64,000 bases of DNA from positions 62,001-126,000 of the forward strand of contig NZ_CP121650.1 in NCBI RefSeq assembly GCF_029714405.1. Reading direction: 5' to 3'. The position numbers and the translations under genes are program-made. The notes beneath the pieces are model-generated. The model was not told the DNA's origin. It saw only the letters and a program-made list of their open reading frames with translations, and did not search any database. Shown here piece by piece: positions 1 through 9,213 of the stretch. Position 1 is the stretch's first letter, and each line of letters opens with the position of its first letter. Source of the stretch: Bradyrhizobium sp. CB82 (GTDB taxonomy: Bacteria > Pseudomonadota > Alphaproteobacteria > Rhizobiales > Xanthobacteraceae).

Positions 1-40
1 TTCGATGCTCACGCATCGCCCAGGGATGACGCCTTCGGCG

Positions 41-568
41 TCAGTTCACCAACTCGTCGGCGTAGACGCCCCAGAGCCGTTCCTGCTGGATCCAGCCGTC
101 AAAACCGTTGCCCGTGACGTGGCACCAGCCGGTAATGCATTTCTTGACCTGGGCGACGACACCGGCCTGAAGCTTTGCTGCAATCGCGCTCTCGGTATCG
201 GCGCGATCATAGATCGGCGCGAGATCGTCCTTGTGCTTCATGGTCACGACGGCGGTGCGTCGCCCTGACAGCAATGAATGATAGACCCAACCCTCGGCGC
301 CTTCGGAATCCCGCACCCGCCGCCAGTTCTCGAATTCGGCGGTGATTTCGACCGGCAGGCCGGCGCGGGTGTAGACCCAGGCCACGTCATTGTCCTTGGT
401 CGGTCCGGCGCGGACATTCACATGGTCGGATTTGAGGCTGACATAGCGCGGCACGGGAAGGCCGCTCGCAGTTTGAACCGCATCCTTGGCGGAATGTCCG
501 GGGCTGACCGATGCGCCCAGCCAACCCAAGACGAGCGCCACCACCGACCAAAAACGCCCCAACGCCAT
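41..568 (-). CDS. Exported bacterial SH3-domain protein
   Basis: Predicted periplasmic protein of 175 residues. The chosen start (MALGRFWSVV) gives a normal signal peptide (hydrophobic VVALVLGWLGASV, then SPGHSA); the reading frame is open 21 codons further upstream but those lack a signal. Two SH3b-like domains follow. The first (about residues 40-100) has VNVRAGPTKDNDVAWVY and GWVYHSLLSG, the second (about 110-172) has GWCHVTGNGFDGWIQ and ends LWGVYADE. Such domains usually bind cell-wall peptides or proteins; no catalytic domain is present. The gene is alone on its strand, divergent from the dehydrogenase at 893. Function beyond wall binding is not known. Confidence 0.85.
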   Translation of the reverse strand: MALGRFWSVVALVLGWLGASVSPGHSAKDAVQTASGLPVPRYVSLKSDHVNVRAGPTKDNDVAWVYTRAGLPVEITAEFENWRRVRDSEGAEGWVYHSLLSGRRTAVVTMKHKDDLAPIYDRADTESAIAAKLQAGVVAQVKKCITGWCHVTGNGFDGWIQQERLWGVYADELVN

Positions 569-892
569 CACGACCCGTCTCCTGCCGGAACCCGGCGCGA
601 GCCGAATTCCGCGAATTGCTTCCAAATCCATGCCGCATGTCCCTCTCCCCGCCCCACGCGGATCTTTCCCGGGCTCTGCGGTGGTTCTTGTCTTGGCCCG
701 GCCATCTGCTAGAGAGGACGAGCGTCAAACAAACCAGTTTGGCCCGATTTTCCGGCCGGAAATGTCGGGAGAGCTTGAAGGAAACGCCGGGGACGATGCG
801 GCAGGGCCAGTGTCGAACAACCGGGTTAATGAGGTCTGAACGGTAAGCCTTTGACGACAGAGGCGACCAGCGACGCCTCATGAGAGCAGGAC
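569..892. other. Intergenic region between divergent genes
   Basis: About 320 bases between the divergently transcribed SH3 gene and the dehydrogenase. It must hold both promoters, but I see no convincing -35/-10 pair, operator palindrome or terminator. Short ORFs cross it on both strands with no recognisable protein similarity. Confidence 0.5.
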
Positions 893-1894
893 ATGTCGGT
901 CAAGAAAAAACCCCTCGTCGTCGTGACACGCAAGCTGCCGGACTCCATCGAGACGCGCATGCGCGAATTGTTCGACGCCCGGATCAATCTTGACGACACC
1001 CCGATGTCGCGAGAGCAGATCGCGGAGGCCGCGCGCTCCGCCGACGTGCTTGTTCCGACCGTGACCGACCAGATCAACGCCGACATCATCAATCAGCCCG
1101 ACTGCAAGCTTCGCCTGATCGCGAATTTCGGCAACGGTGTCGACAATATCGACGTCGAGGCGGCGCACGCGCGCGGCATCACTGTCACCAACACGCCGAA
1201 GGTACTGACCGAGGACACCGCCGACATGACCATGGCGCTGATCCTCGCGGTGCCGCGCCGGCTGATCGAGGGCGCCTCGGTGCTCACGGAAGGAAAACCC
1301 TGGGCGGGCTGGTCGCCGACCTGGATGCTCGGCCACCGCATCGGCGGCAAGCGGCTCGGCATCGTCGGCATGGGCCGCATCGGCCAGGCCGTCGCGCGTC
1401 GCGCGCGGGCCTTCGGCCTGCAGATTCACTATCACAACCGCCGCCCGGTCGCTCCGAAGATCGCCGACGAGCTCGGCGCGACCTATTGGGAAAGCCTCGA
1501 CCAGATGCTGGCTCGCATGGACATCATCTCGGTGAACTGTCCGCACACGCCCGCGACCTACCATCTGCTCTCGGCGCGGCGGCTGAAGCTGATCCGGAAA
1601 GAAGCCTATATCGTCAACACCGCGCGCGGCGAGGTGACCGACGAGGACACGTTGATCAAGCTGATCGAAGCCGGCGAGATCGGCGGCGCCGGCCTCGACG
1701 TCTACGAGCACGAGCCTGCGGTCAATCCGAAGCTGGTGCGGCTCGCGAAAGCCGGCAAGGTGACGCTGCTGCCGCATATGGGCTCGGCCACCATAGAAGG
1801 CCGCGTCGACATGGGTGAGAAGGTGATCATCAACATCCGCACCTTCCTCGACGCCCACAAGCCGCCGGATCGCGTGCTGCCGAGCATGCTCTAG
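893..1894 (+). CDS. D-2-hydroxyacid dehydrogenase (glyoxylate/hydroxypyruvate reductase type)
   Basis: NAD(P)-dependent D-isomer-specific 2-hydroxyacid dehydrogenase, 333 residues, the usual length for GyaR-type glyoxylate reductases. The cofactor motif LGIVGMGRIGQAVARR lies at about residue 155-170. The catalytic Arg is in VNTARGEVTDE, the Glu in DVYEHEPAVN and the His in LLPHMGSAT. It would reduce glyoxylate or hydroxypyruvate to glycolate or D-glycerate in the cytosol; exact substrate cannot be read from sequence. The last 11 codons (PPDRVLPSML, stop) occur a second time at 3067-3101 beyond the next gene, so this 3' end looks like an integration site. Confidence 0.9.
   Translation: MSVKKKPLVVVTRKLPDSIETRMRELFDARINLDDTPMSREQIAEAARSADVLVPTVTDQINADIINQPDCKLRLIANFGNGVDNIDVEAAHARGITVTNTPKVLTEDTADMTMALILAVPRRLIEGASVLTEGKPWAGWSPTWMLGHRIGGKRLGIVGMGRIGQAVARRARAFGLQIHYHNRRPVAPKIADELGATYWESLDQMLARMDIISVNCPHTPATYHLLSARRLKLIRKEAYIVNTARGEVTDEDTLIKLIEAGEIGGAGLDVYEHEPAVNPKLVRLAKAGKVTLLPHMGSATIEGRVDMGEKVIINIRTFLDAHKPPDRVLPSML
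1859..1890. repeat. Left 32-bp direct repeat flanking the phytochelatin synthase insert
   Basis: The 32 bases at the 3' end of the dehydrogenase gene are repeated perfectly at 3067-3098. Both copies encode the same C-terminal residues in frame and are followed by a stop (TAG here, TGA in the right copy). This is what site-specific integration into the 3' end of a gene leaves behind. The 1.2 kb between the copies carries one gene and no integrase. Confidence 0.9.
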
Positions 1895-1901
1895 AGGCGC
1901 G

Positions 1902-1930
1902 GCGGGCCAAGGGCCTGTACTGATAAACGC
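1902..1930. repeat. Divergent copy of the dispersed repeat used as IS110 target
   Basis: The segment GGGCCAAGGGCCTGTACTGA, followed by TAAACGC, closely matches the sequence rebuilt by joining the two flanks of the IS110 element: CGGCCAAG at 45219-45226 and GGGCGTGTACTCATAAACGC at 47701-47720. Similar AGCTTCCG and GCGGAAGT stretches follow. I read both as members of one non-coding dispersed repeat family, with this copy unoccupied. Confidence 0.7.
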
Positions 1931-2105
1931 AGCTTCCGAGGGTAAAGCGGAAGTCGTCCCACTTGGCCGTCATCAACGGCTTGCGTGAACCATAGGCGAC
2001 TTTGGTCTCCTGAGTCGCAAAAACGTGGCAACATTTCTGCTGTAACCGGCCTTTGGGGCTCGATAGATTCGTTTCGGTCGGGCTTCCAAGAAATAGGAGG
2101 TAGCC

Positions 2106-2906
2106 ATGTCACATCTCGCGCGAATTGCACTCGCGCTCTTGCTAGCGACGGCACAACTTCCGGCAACATTTGCGCTAGATAATGCACCGGCGACCATTTC
2201 TCAGCAGCTTGTGCCATTCTCGTCCGATGAGGGGCTTGCGCTGCTGGCCCGCTCCACTGCAAAAGTGGACTTTCCCGCCCTTGCCAATCAGTTCGAAGCG
2301 GAGGCGAACAGCGCATTCTGTGGACCCGCGTCTGCCGCAATTGTGCTCAACGCCGTTCGAGGTCGGAGCGCTGATCTACCACGGGACCGGAGCCGATTGC
2401 ATTCAGAAGACCTTAAGTACATTCCGAGCGCTTACGATCCCACTATTCCCCGCTTCACACAGGACAACGTAATCACCAAAGGCCTGAAGACCCGCGCGCA
2501 AGTTCTCGGCGAGCCGGTGACGATCAATGGAAAACAAGTCCAGGATTTCGGCTATCAGATCCGTCAGCTCGATGAGATGCTGAGGGCGAATGGTCTCACG
2601 ACCAGGCTTGTCATCGTTGATGACAGCAAGCCCGAGCAGGATATTCGGACTGACTTGGTTGATAACCTCAAGCGTCGGAATGACTATGTGATCGTCAACT
2701 ACCAACGCAAGGCCGTAGGTCAACAGGGCCCCGGACATATCTCGCCGCTTGGCGCATACGACGCTGAATCTGACTCATTCCTTATCCTTGACGTCAACCC
2801 TGCGAGCGCTGGCTGGGTGTGGATGCCAACTGCGACCCTCGTTAAGGGGATGCGCACTTTCGATACCGTTGAGAATCGCGGGTATATTCTTGTTGAGACC
2901 CCTTAA
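2106..2906 (+). CDS. Phytochelatin synthase family protein, exported
   Basis: Papain-like cysteine peptidase of the phytochelatin synthase family, 266 residues. An N-terminal signal peptide (LARIALALLLATAQL) precedes the catalytic domain. The triad is visible: Cys72 in SAFCGPASAAIVLNA, His211 in GPGHISPLGAYD and Asp229 in LILDVNPAS. Bacterial members of this length usually lack the plant C-terminal Cys-rich region and mainly hydrolyse glutathione to gamma-Glu-Cys, with weak phytochelatin synthesis; the periplasmic location is inferred. A good ribosome site (AGGAGGTAGCC) precedes the ATG. The gene sits alone between 32-bp direct repeats, suggesting horizontal arrival, possibly with metal stress as the selective setting. 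Confidence 0.88.
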   Translation: MSHLARIALALLLATAQLPATFALDNAPATISQQLVPFSSDEGLALLARSTAKVDFPALANQFEAEANSAFCGPASAAIVLNAVRGRSADLPRDRSRLHSEDLKYIPSAYDPTIPRFTQDNVITKGLKTRAQVLGEPVTINGKQVQDFGYQIRQLDEMLRANGLTTRLVIVDDSKPEQDIRTDLVDNLKRRNDYVIVNYQRKAVGQQGPGHISPLGAYDAESDSFLILDVNPASAGWVWMPTATLVKGMRTFDTVENRGYILVETP

Positions 2907-3066
2907 AAGCGTTCTTCACTTCGCGTCGATGAAACGGAAACTTCCACACATGGCCGATCGCGGCGGAAATGCGCTTCCTCGCATGTCAGCGGTCAGGGTG
3001 AGAGTGGACACCTTGCGCTCATGTGAGTTTTGTCCCTCGTGACCCAAGGCGGACCTTAGTTAGCCG

Positions 3067-3098
3067 AAGCCGCCGGATCGCGTGCTGCCGAGCATGCT
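3067..3098. repeat. Right 32-bp direct repeat (displaced 3' end of the dehydrogenase gene)
   Basis: Perfect copy of 1859-1890. Read on the plus strand it gives KPPDRVLPSML followed by TGA, probably the original end of the dehydrogenase gene pushed 1.2 kb downstream by the insertion. Confidence 0.9.
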
Positions 3099-3160
3099 TT
3101 GACGTTCAGCCGCGCCGCTCCTCATGGACAGCGGCCGCTCGCGCGCTGGGTGGCGTGCCC

Positions 3161-3964
3161 CTACTCGCGGTGGATGCTCAGATCGTCGAACACGGGCCCA
3201 TCGCCGTTGAGCGGATTGGCCGGATCGCGTGCGTAGCGCAATGTCTCGAAACGCATCGCGCGCGCATCCAGCATCAGGAGACGGCCGACCAGGCCCTCGC
3301 CAAAGCCGACGATCTCGCGGATCGCTTCCAGCGCCATCATCGAGCCGAGCACGCCGGCGAGCGCACCCATCACGCCGGCCTCCGAGCAGGCCGGCACGGT
3401 GCCGGGCGGCGGCGCTTCCGGGAACAGGCAGCGATAGGTCGGATTGAATTCGCCGGCTTCGTTCTTTTCATGCGCGCGGATCGTTGTCAGCGAACCGTCG
3501 AAGGTACCGAGCGCGGCCGTGATGAGAGGCTTCTTCGCAAAGAAACAGGCATCGGAGACCAAATAGCGCGTCGAAAAATTATCAGAGCCGTCGAGCACGA
3601 GATCGTAGTCGCCGATCAGATTCAGCGCGTTATCGGCATTGAGCCAGGTGGCATGGCCGACGAAGCGTACATGCGGATTGAGCGCCGCGATCCGCTCCGC
3701 TGCGCTCTCGACCTTGTGCCGGCCGATATCGGGCGTCGTGTGGATGACCTGGCGCTGAAGGTTGGAGAGCGACACGACGTCGTCATCGACCACGCCGAGC
3801 GTGCCGATGCCGGCGGCGGCAAGATACATCAAGGCCGGCGCGCCGAGCCCGCCGGCCCCGACCACCAGCACGGAGGCCTGTTTCAGCGCGGCCTGGCCCG
3901 GGCCGCCGACATCGCGCAGCACGATATGGCGGGCATAGCGTTCGAGTTCGTCGGGACTCAGCAT
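3161..3964 (-). CDS. HesA/MoeB/ThiF family adenylyltransferase
   Basis: ATP-dependent E1-like enzyme that adenylates the C-terminal glycine of a small sulfur carrier (MoaD for molybdopterin, ThiS for thiamine). It is 267 residues from MLSPDELERYARHI; the reading frame stays open far upstream but similarity begins here. The nucleotide-binding motif is VVGAGGLGAPALMYLAAAG (about residues 34-52), followed by the typical GVVDDDVVSLSNLQRQ. The substrate loop contains LDGSDNFSTRYLVSDAC. The likely catalytic Cys lies in VPACSEAGVMG. There is no rhodanese domain, so it is the short MoeB type. No moa or thi genes are nearby, so the partner cannot be named. Confidence 0.88.
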   Translation of the reverse strand: MLSPDELERYARHIVLRDVGGPGQAALKQASVLVVGAGGLGAPALMYLAAAGIGTLGVVDDDVVSLSNLQRQVIHTTPDIGRHKVESAAERIAALNPHVRFVGHATWLNADNALNLIGDYDLVLDGSDNFSTRYLVSDACFFAKKPLITAALGTFDGSLTTIRAHEKNEAGEFNPTYRCLFPEAPPPGTVPACSEAGVMGALAGVLGSMMALEAIREIVGFGEGLVGRLLMLDARAMRFETLRYARDPANPLNGDGPVFDDLSIHRE

Positions 3965-3986
3965 CGTCGTTCTTCGTCCTTTCAAC

Positions 3987-4095
3987 CCCTCATGGTGAGG
4001 AGCGCGGAACGCGCGTCTCGAACCATGAAGGCCGAGCTGCAGCAGCAGTGGCCTCCATCCTTCGAGACGCTTGCGCCAGCTCCTCAGGATGAGGG
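3987..4095. repeat. Dispersed palindromic intergenic repeat
   Basis: Begins CCCTCATGGTGAGGAGCGCG and ends GCTCCTCAGGATGAGGG, with internal arms built on CGTCTCGAACCATGA and CCATCCTTCGAGACG. Imperfect palindromes of this form are common between genes of Bradyrhizobium; it lies in the gap between two divergent genes. Confidence 0.7.
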
Positions 4096-4193
4096 TCTGA
4101 CCTCGGAAGTTGGCCTGAACCACCCCGAGATTGTTTGCGACCAACGAGATGTGCTTCAATGAGCCCTCATTCAATGGCCGGGTTGGATTTGTC

Positions 4194-5552
4194 ATGAGAT
4201 CGATGCTCGCGGCAACATTTGTGTTGATGACCGCGACTGCTGCGCATGCGCAGATGACGACGCCGCCGCTTCCCGGCGCCAAACCGAAGACGGTCCAGAC
4301 CGTTCCGATCCGTCCCGCATTGCAAACGCCCTCCGAGACCGCGGACGCCATGGCCCGGGCAGAGCGTGTTCTCCTGCAATCCGACCTCGCCTGGGTCGGA
4401 CAGTATAACGGCGCGATCACCGGCGACGTCAGCGAGCGCATGGTCAACGCCATCAAGGAATACCAGAAGGCGCAGGGCGGCAAGCCAACCGGCGCGCTGA
4501 ACCCGCAGGAGCGCGCCGTACTCGCCGAGACGGCGCGCAAGAAGCAGGAGAGCGTCGGCTGGAAGATCGTGATGGAGCCGACCAGCGGCGCGCGGCTCGG
4601 CATCCCCGGCAAGCTCGTGCCGCAGCAGGCGAGCGATGCCAACGGCTCGAAATGGACTTCGCCGACCGGCACGGTGCAGGTGCTGCTGAGCCGCCGCAAG
4701 GAGGCGAACCCGACCACCGCAAAGCTCGCCGAAGTCGAAAAGAAGGAGCCCGCCGGGCGCAAGATCGACTACACCGTGGTGAAGCCCGACTTCTTCGTAA
4801 TGTCGGGGTTGCAGGGCCTGAAGAAGTTTTACGTGCGCGGCACCTTCAGAGGTGACGAGGTGCGGATCATGACGATCCTCTACGACCAGGCCATGGAAAA
4901 CACCGTCGAGCCAGTCGTGATCGCAATGTCGAGCGCCTTCAACGCGTTTCCGTCAGGGCCGCAGGCGAGCCCGCCACCGCGCAAGACGGTCGAATATGGC
5001 ACCGGCATCGTCGTCACCGATGACGGCGCGATCGTCACAGACCGTCTCGTCACCGACGGCTGCCTAGCCCTCACGATCGGCGGCTACGGCAATGCCGACC
5101 GTCTTGCCGAGGACAAGGAGCACGATCTCGCGCTGTTGCACATCTATGGTGCGCGCGGATTGAGGCCACTCGATCTTTCCGGCGGCACGGCGAAGACGAA
5201 TGTCGATATCGTCGGCATCGCCGATCCCCAGAACCAGGGCGGCGGCGCCGCGGTCTCGAGCCTCAAGGCCGCGCTGGCCCCGGTCGCGAGCGGCGCTGCC
5301 GCGCTCTCGCCGCCGCCGGCGGTTGGATTTTCCGGCAGCGCCGCGATCGACGGCGACGGCAAATTCGCCGGCATCGCGCTGCTGAAGCCGGCGATCGTCG
5401 CCGGCCCCGCCAACTCGGCCCCCGCTGCGCAGGCCGTGATGGTGTCCGCAGGTATCGTGCGTGATTTCCTGAAAGCGAACGCTGTCACCGCAAATGGCAG
5501 CTCGGCGGATGCGAAAGCGGCCGTCGTGCGCGTGATCTGCGTGCGCAAATAG
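4194..5552 (+). CDS. Exported peptidoglycan-binding protein with degenerate trypsin-like domain
   Basis: Protein of 452 residues. The start at MRSMLAATFVLMTATAAHA gives a clear signal peptide ending AHA-Q; the frame is open 21 codons upstream but without a signal. A PG_binding_1-like helix bundle lies at about residues 50-105 (VLLQSDLAWVGQYNGAITGD, then IKEYQKAQGG). The C-terminal 200 residues resemble a DegP-like serine protease fold: YGTGIVVTDDGAIVTD, HDLALLHI and GFSGSAAID. The position of the usual catalytic His (TN-H-HVV) reads TDRLVTDG, so it is probably not an active protease. It is likely a periplasmic wall-binding protein. It is transcribed divergently from the MoeB-like gene. Confidence 0.8.
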   Translation: MRSMLAATFVLMTATAAHAQMTTPPLPGAKPKTVQTVPIRPALQTPSETADAMARAERVLLQSDLAWVGQYNGAITGDVSERMVNAIKEYQKAQGGKPTGALNPQERAVLAETARKKQESVGWKIVMEPTSGARLGIPGKLVPQQASDANGSKWTSPTGTVQVLLSRRKEANPTTAKLAEVEKKEPAGRKIDYTVVKPDFFVMSGLQGLKKFYVRGTFRGDEVRIMTILYDQAMENTVEPVVIAMSSAFNAFPSGPQASPPPRKTVEYGTGIVVTDDGAIVTDRLVTDGCLALTIGGYGNADRLAEDKEHDLALLHIYGARGLRPLDLSGGTAKTNVDIVGIADPQNQGGGAAVSSLKAALAPVASGAAALSPPPAVGFSGSAAIDGDGKFAGIALLKPAIVAGPANSAPAAQAVMVSAGIVRDFLKANAVTANGSSADAKAAVVRVICVRK

Positions 5553-5648
5553 ACCAGGCAATGATGGTCTTCCTGTCGCGTCCCGACGCGCTCCGCCGGG
5601 ATCGGGGCATGAGAACCCGGCTCAGTCTGAACCGACACGACCACGGAT

Positions 5649-5714
5649 TCAGTAATGGTACGGATTAACCGGAATCCAAGTTTCCGCCATCATCGTCATT
5701 GTTGATTCGGACAT
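5649..5714 (-). CDS. Possible 21-residue peptide
   Basis: A short frame reading MSESTMTMMAETWIPVNPYH plus a final Tyr, preceded on the minus strand by an AAAGGG stretch about ten bases before the ATG. The aromatic, proline-containing C-terminus is not the Arg/Ala-rich pattern that spurious ORFs in this GC-rich genome show. No function or family is recognised, and it may be fortuitous. Confidence 0.25.
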   Translation of the reverse strand: MSESTMTMMAETWIPVNPYHY

Positions 5715-5782
5715 CCGCGATCCCTTTGGATCGGGCCGGGCACGACGATCAAGTTGCAGAGGCGAGCACCTTGGACCACGCT

Positions 5783-5865
5783 CGTCATTGCCAGGAGCTA
5801 TAGCGACAATCCAGACTGTCTCCGCGGAGAGAAATTCCGGATGCTTCACTCCGGTCGCAATGACG
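5783..5865. repeat. Dispersed palindromic repeat with CGTCATTGC / GCAATGACG ends
   Basis: Perfect 9-base terminal arms CGTCATTGC (5783-5791) and GCAATGACG (5857-5865) enclose AATCCAGACTGTCTCCGCGG. The pattern is typical of the intergenic repeats scattered in Bradyrhizobium genomes. Confidence 0.75.
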
Positions 5866-5917
5866 GCGAATGCTCAGTCCAGCTCAACTCCTTCAGAATC
5901 GGCGACTGCTCTGCTTT

Positions 5918-6799
5918 TCATTTCTGACATTTCGGGCACCAGAACGTCGAGCGTCCGTTCTGGGTAAAGCGCTTCACGATGCCGCCACAGCCCGGCGTTT
6001 TGCACGTCTGGCCTTCGCGATCATAGACCTTGAACGAATGCTGGAAGTAGCCGAGCTCGCCGGATGTCTGGCGATGATCGCGCAAGCTCGAGCCGCCCGC
6101 GTCGATCGCATCGTTGAGCACGGCATGGATTGCTCCGACCAGCCGCTTCGCGTGGTCGGTCGGCTCACCCTTTCGCGTGGCCAGCGTCGCGGCGATCCGG
6201 CGCGGCGACAGATGTGCCCGATGCAGCGCCTCGCAGACGTAAATGTTGCCAAGCCCTGCCACCACGCGCTGGTCGAGCAGCGCGGCCTTCAGGCTGGTCT
6301 TCTTGCCGGCGCAGGACTGTGCCAGCATCGCGGCGTCGAACTCGTTGCCGAGCGGCTCGGGGCCGAGCCCGCGCAGCAGTGGCTCGTCCTCGAGCGCATT
6401 GCGCGCGATCACTTTCATATAACCGAAGCGGCGCGGATCGTTGAACACGATATCGGCGCCAGAGGACATGCGAAACAGCACGTGGTCGTGCGTCGAGTCC
6501 TTGCCCCTGGGATAGTGAAAATCTCCCGGCGCTTTTTCGTCATCCGGCTTGATCACGCGGAATGAGCCGGACATGCCGAGATGCATCAACAGCACGTCGC
6601 CCGAGGCGAGATCGGCCATGAGATATTTTGCGCGCCGGCCGAGCCCGGTGACCACCTGGCCCTGGAGCCGCGCCACGAAATCCGGCTGAAAGGGAAAGCG
6701 CAAATCGGCCCTGCGGGCCTCCGCCTTGACGATTTTTGCGCCTTCCATGACAGGCTGGAGTCCACGGCGGACGGTCTCGACTTCGGGCAATTCAGGCAT
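5918..6799 (-). CDS. mutM: Formamidopyrimidine-DNA glycosylase
   Basis: Base-excision repair enzyme that removes 8-oxoguanine and formamidopyrimidines and nicks the backbone by beta,delta-elimination. It is 293 residues, slightly longer than E. coli Fpg. The N-terminus is the diagnostic MPELPEVET, with catalytic Pro2 and Glu3. The conserved Lys lies in [11 protein letters not shown] helix-two-turn-helix segment ([21 protein letters not shown]) precedes the C-terminal zinc finger, with Cys pairs in CKTPGC and CPKC and the Arg in GRSTFWCP. It is divergent from ubiE, as in other Rhizobiales. Confidence 0.97.
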   Translation of the reverse strand: MPELPEVETVRRGLQPVMEGAKIVKAEARRADLRFPFQPDFVARLQGQVVTGLGRRAKYLMADLASGDVLLMHLGMSGSFRVIKPDDEKAPGDFHYPRGKDSTHDHVLFRMSSGADIVFNDPRRFGYMKVIARNALEDEPLLRGLGPEPLGNEFDAAMLAQSCAGKKTSLKAALLDQRVVAGLGNIYVCEALHRAHLSPRRIAATLATRKGEPTDHAKRLVGAIHAVLNDAIDAGGSSLRDHRQTSGELGYFQHSFKVYDREGQTCKTPGCGGIVKRFTQNGRSTFWCPKCQK

Positions 6800-6880
6800 A
6801 GTCGGGCATTCACCTTATGAGGGCGGTGTGATAGCGCCATTGCGGCGGCCGCGCTATGGTCCGCCTCGTGGAGTAGAGTA

Positions 6881-7642
6881 ATGGATCGGCCGGGCGAAAC
6901 CACGCATTTTGGCTTCAGGGACGTCCCCCTGAGCGACAAGCAGACGCTGGTGAACGATGTGTTTCACAGCGTTGCTTCGCGCTATGACCTGATGAACGAC
7001 CTGATGTCCGGTGGCCTGCACCGGATCTGGAAGGACATCATGATCAACGCGCTCGATCCGCCCCGGGGCGACCGGCCGTTCGCGCTGCTCGACGTCGCCG
7101 GCGGCACCGGCGATATCTCCTTCCGCGCCGCCAAGGCGGCAGGCGCCGGCTTTCATGCCACGGTCTGCGACATCAACGCCAACATGCTGGCCGTGGGACG
7201 CGAGCGCGCCGAGAAGCGGCATCTCGACACCCAGGTCGACTTCGTCGAGGGTAATGCCGAAGCGCTCGCCTTTGCCGATCGTAGCTTCGACGCATATACG
7301 ATCGCTTTCGGAATTCGTAACGTGCCGCGGATCGATCTCGCGCTTGGCGAGGCCTATCGGGTGCTGAAGCCGGGCAGCCGCTTCCTGTGCCTGGAGTTCT
7401 CCACGGTCGAGATGCCCGGGCTCGATCGTCTCTACGACCTGTTCTCATTCAAGGTGATTCCGCCGCTTGGCCGCATGGTCACCGGCGATGCCGAGTCCTA
7501 CCAGTATCTCGTCGAATCGATCCGCAAATTCCCGAAGCCGAACGTCTTCGCCGACATGATCCGCGACGCCGGCTTCTCCCGCGTGAGCTGGCAGAGCCTG
7601 TCCGGCGGCATCGTCGCATTGCATTCAGGCTGGCGTTTGTGA
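6881..7642 (+). CDS. ubiE: Ubiquinone/menaquinone biosynthesis C-methyltransferase
   Basis: SAM-dependent C-methyltransferase of ubiquinone synthesis, 253 residues. The N-terminal [19 protein letters not shown], the motif [20 protein letters not shown] and the SAM site [13 protein letters not shown] (about residues 68-80) are diagnostic, as are the later [20 protein letters not shown] and LCLEFSTVE. The stop overlaps the GTG start of ubiB by four bases (GTGA), so the two are translationally coupled. Confidence 0.97.
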   Translation: MDRPGETTHFGFRDVPLSDKQTLVNDVFHSVASRYDLMNDLMSGGLHRIWKDIMINALDPPRGDRPFALLDVAGGTGDISFRAAKAAGAGFHATVCDINANMLAVGRERAEKRHLDTQVDFVEGNAEALAFADRSFDAYTIAFGIRNVPRIDLALGEAYRVLKPGSRFLCLEFSTVEMPGLDRLYDLFSFKVIPPLGRMVTGDAESYQYLVESIRKFPKPNVFADMIRDAGFSRVSWQSLSGGIVALHSGWRL

Positions 7643-9213
7643 TCTCTGCCATTACCCACATTGGGCGTCTTGCCCGCGCCGCGATCGTGTTCGCGCGCGA
7701 GGGCGTGTTCGGCGTCGTCGATCCAACCCTGGTGCCGCCGCCCGGGCAGCTCGCATTGAAACTCGCTCGCCTGGTCGAACGGCGCGGCGACAAGTCCGGC
7801 CCGCGCCTGTCGCGGGCGCTGACCCGGCTCGGACCTGCCTATCTGAAGCTCGGTCAGTTCCTGGCGACGCGACCAGACGTGGTCGGTGTCGTCATGGCGC
7901 GCGATCTGGAAAGCCTCCAGGACCGCCTGCCTCCATTTCCGCAGCAAGAAGCCGAAGCGGTCATCGCAACCTCGCTGGAGCGCCCGCTCACCGACGTGTT
8001 TGCGAGCATCGGGCCTCCGGTCGCGGCGGCTTCCATTGCCCAGGTGCATCGCGGCGAAGTCATTCGCAATGGCGTGCGCCATCCGGTTGCAGTCAAGGTG
8101 CTGCGGCCCAATGTCGCCGCGCGTTTCCGGCGCGACCTCACCGATTTCTTCTTCGTCGCCCACAAGGCGGAGACTTACTCGGCCGAAGCCCGCCGCCTGC
8201 GCCTCGTTGAGGTCATCAACACCATGTCGCGCTCTGTCGCCATGGAGATGGACCTGCGGCTGGAAGCGGCTGCGCTGTCGGAGATGGCTGAGAACACGCG
8301 CGACGATCCGGATTTTCGCGTGCCCACGGTCGACTGGGATCGCACCACGCACAACGTGCTGACGATGGAATGGATCGACGGCATCGCGTTGAACGATCAC
8401 GCGCGCCTAAAGGAAGCCAATGTCGACCTGCCCGATCTCGGCCGCAAGGTCATCCAGAGCTTCTTGCGGCATGCGCTGCGCGACGGCTACTTCCACGCCG
8501 ACATGCATCCAGGAAACCTGTTCATGGACGATGCAGGACGCCTCGTCGCCGTCGATTTCGGCATCATGGGCCGGCTCGGCTTGAAGGAGCGGCGCTTTCT
8601 CGCGGAAATCCTGCTCGGCTTCATTACCCGCAACTATCGCCGCGTGGCGGAGGTGCATTTCGAGGCGGGCTACGTGCCCTCGCATCATTCGGTCGAGAAC
8701 TTTGCGCAAGCAATCCGAGCCATCGGCGAGCCGATCCACAACCGCACCGCCGAGGAGATCTCGATGGCGCGGCTGCTCACGCTGCTGCTCGAGGTCACCG
8801 GTCTGTTCGACATGACGACCCGGCCCGAGCTGATCCTATTGCAGAAAACCATGGTGGTGGTCGAGGGCGTGGCGCGCGGTTTCGACCCCAGGCTCGATAT
8901 CTGGAAGACCGCCGACCCCGTCGTGCGCGAATGGATCGAGCGCAACCTCGGACCCATCGGCCGGGTGCAGGGCGCGCTCGCCGGCACCAGCGAGATCGCG
9001 CGGGTGTTGATGAACCTGCCCGATATCGCCGGGCGCTCGGTCAGGGTACTGGAGCAGCTCGAGACCATGACGCGCGAGGGCCTGCGGCTGTCGCCCGAGA
9101 GCATCGCGGCCATGGGCCGCAGCGAGGGCCGCAAGAACCGCTGGCGCACCGTGGCGCTCTGGATCATCGCCGTGACCTTCATCGGAATCCTGATCGCCGT
9201 CCGGAATCTGTGA
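7639..9213 (+). CDS. ubiB: Ubiquinone biosynthesis protein, ABC1/UbiB atypical kinase family
   Basis: Membrane-associated member of the ABC1/ADCK family needed for ubiquinone synthesis, 524 residues from the GTG at 7639. Although the frame is open upstream inside ubiE, family similarity starts at [20 protein letters not shown]. The KxGQ motif reads [14 protein letters not shown], and an Ala-rich loop [14 protein letters not shown] and VAVKVLRP follow. The kinase-like metal site is [10 protein letters not shown] and [10 protein letters not shown]. Two hydrophobic C-terminal segments (the last is [18 protein letters not shown]) fit membrane anchoring. A perfect palindrome (9204-9234) covers its stop codon. 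Confidence 0.96.
   Translation: MISAITHIGRLARAAIVFAREGVFGVVDPTLVPPPGQLALKLARLVERRGDKSGPRLSRALTRLGPAYLKLGQFLATRPDVVGVVMARDLESLQDRLPPFPQQEAEAVIATSLERPLTDVFASIGPPVAAASIAQVHRGEVIRNGVRHPVAVKVLRPNVAARFRRDLTDFFFVAHKAETYSAEARRLRLVEVINTMSRSVAMEMDLRLEAAALSEMAENTRDDPDFRVPTVDWDRTTHNVLTMEWIDGIALNDHARLKEANVDLPDLGRKVIQSFLRHALRDGYFHADMHPGNLFMDDAGRLVAVDFGIMGRLGLKERRFLAEILLGFITRNYRRVAEVHFEAGYVPSHHSVENFAQAIRAIGEPIHNRTAEEISMARLLTLLLEVTGLFDMTTRPELILLQKTMVVVEGVARGFDPRLDIWKTADPVVREWIERNLGPIGRVQGALAGTSEIARVLMNLPDIAGRSVRVLEQLETMTREGLRLSPESIAAMGRSEGRKNRWRTVALWIIAVTFIGILIAVRNL

Larger units (their letters stand above)
5553..5917. other. Intergenic region with dispersed repeat and possible small peptide gene
   Basis: About 365 bases between convergent genes. 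It contains a short minus-strand ORF (5649-5714) and a palindromic dispersed repeat (5783-5865). I see nothing else that can be supported. Confidence 0.5.

Noticed and set aside
3023..4162. 379-residue plus-strand ORF opposite the MoeB-like gene
   Set aside because: Arg/Ala/Gly-rich translation without motifs; the minus strand carries a complete enzyme.
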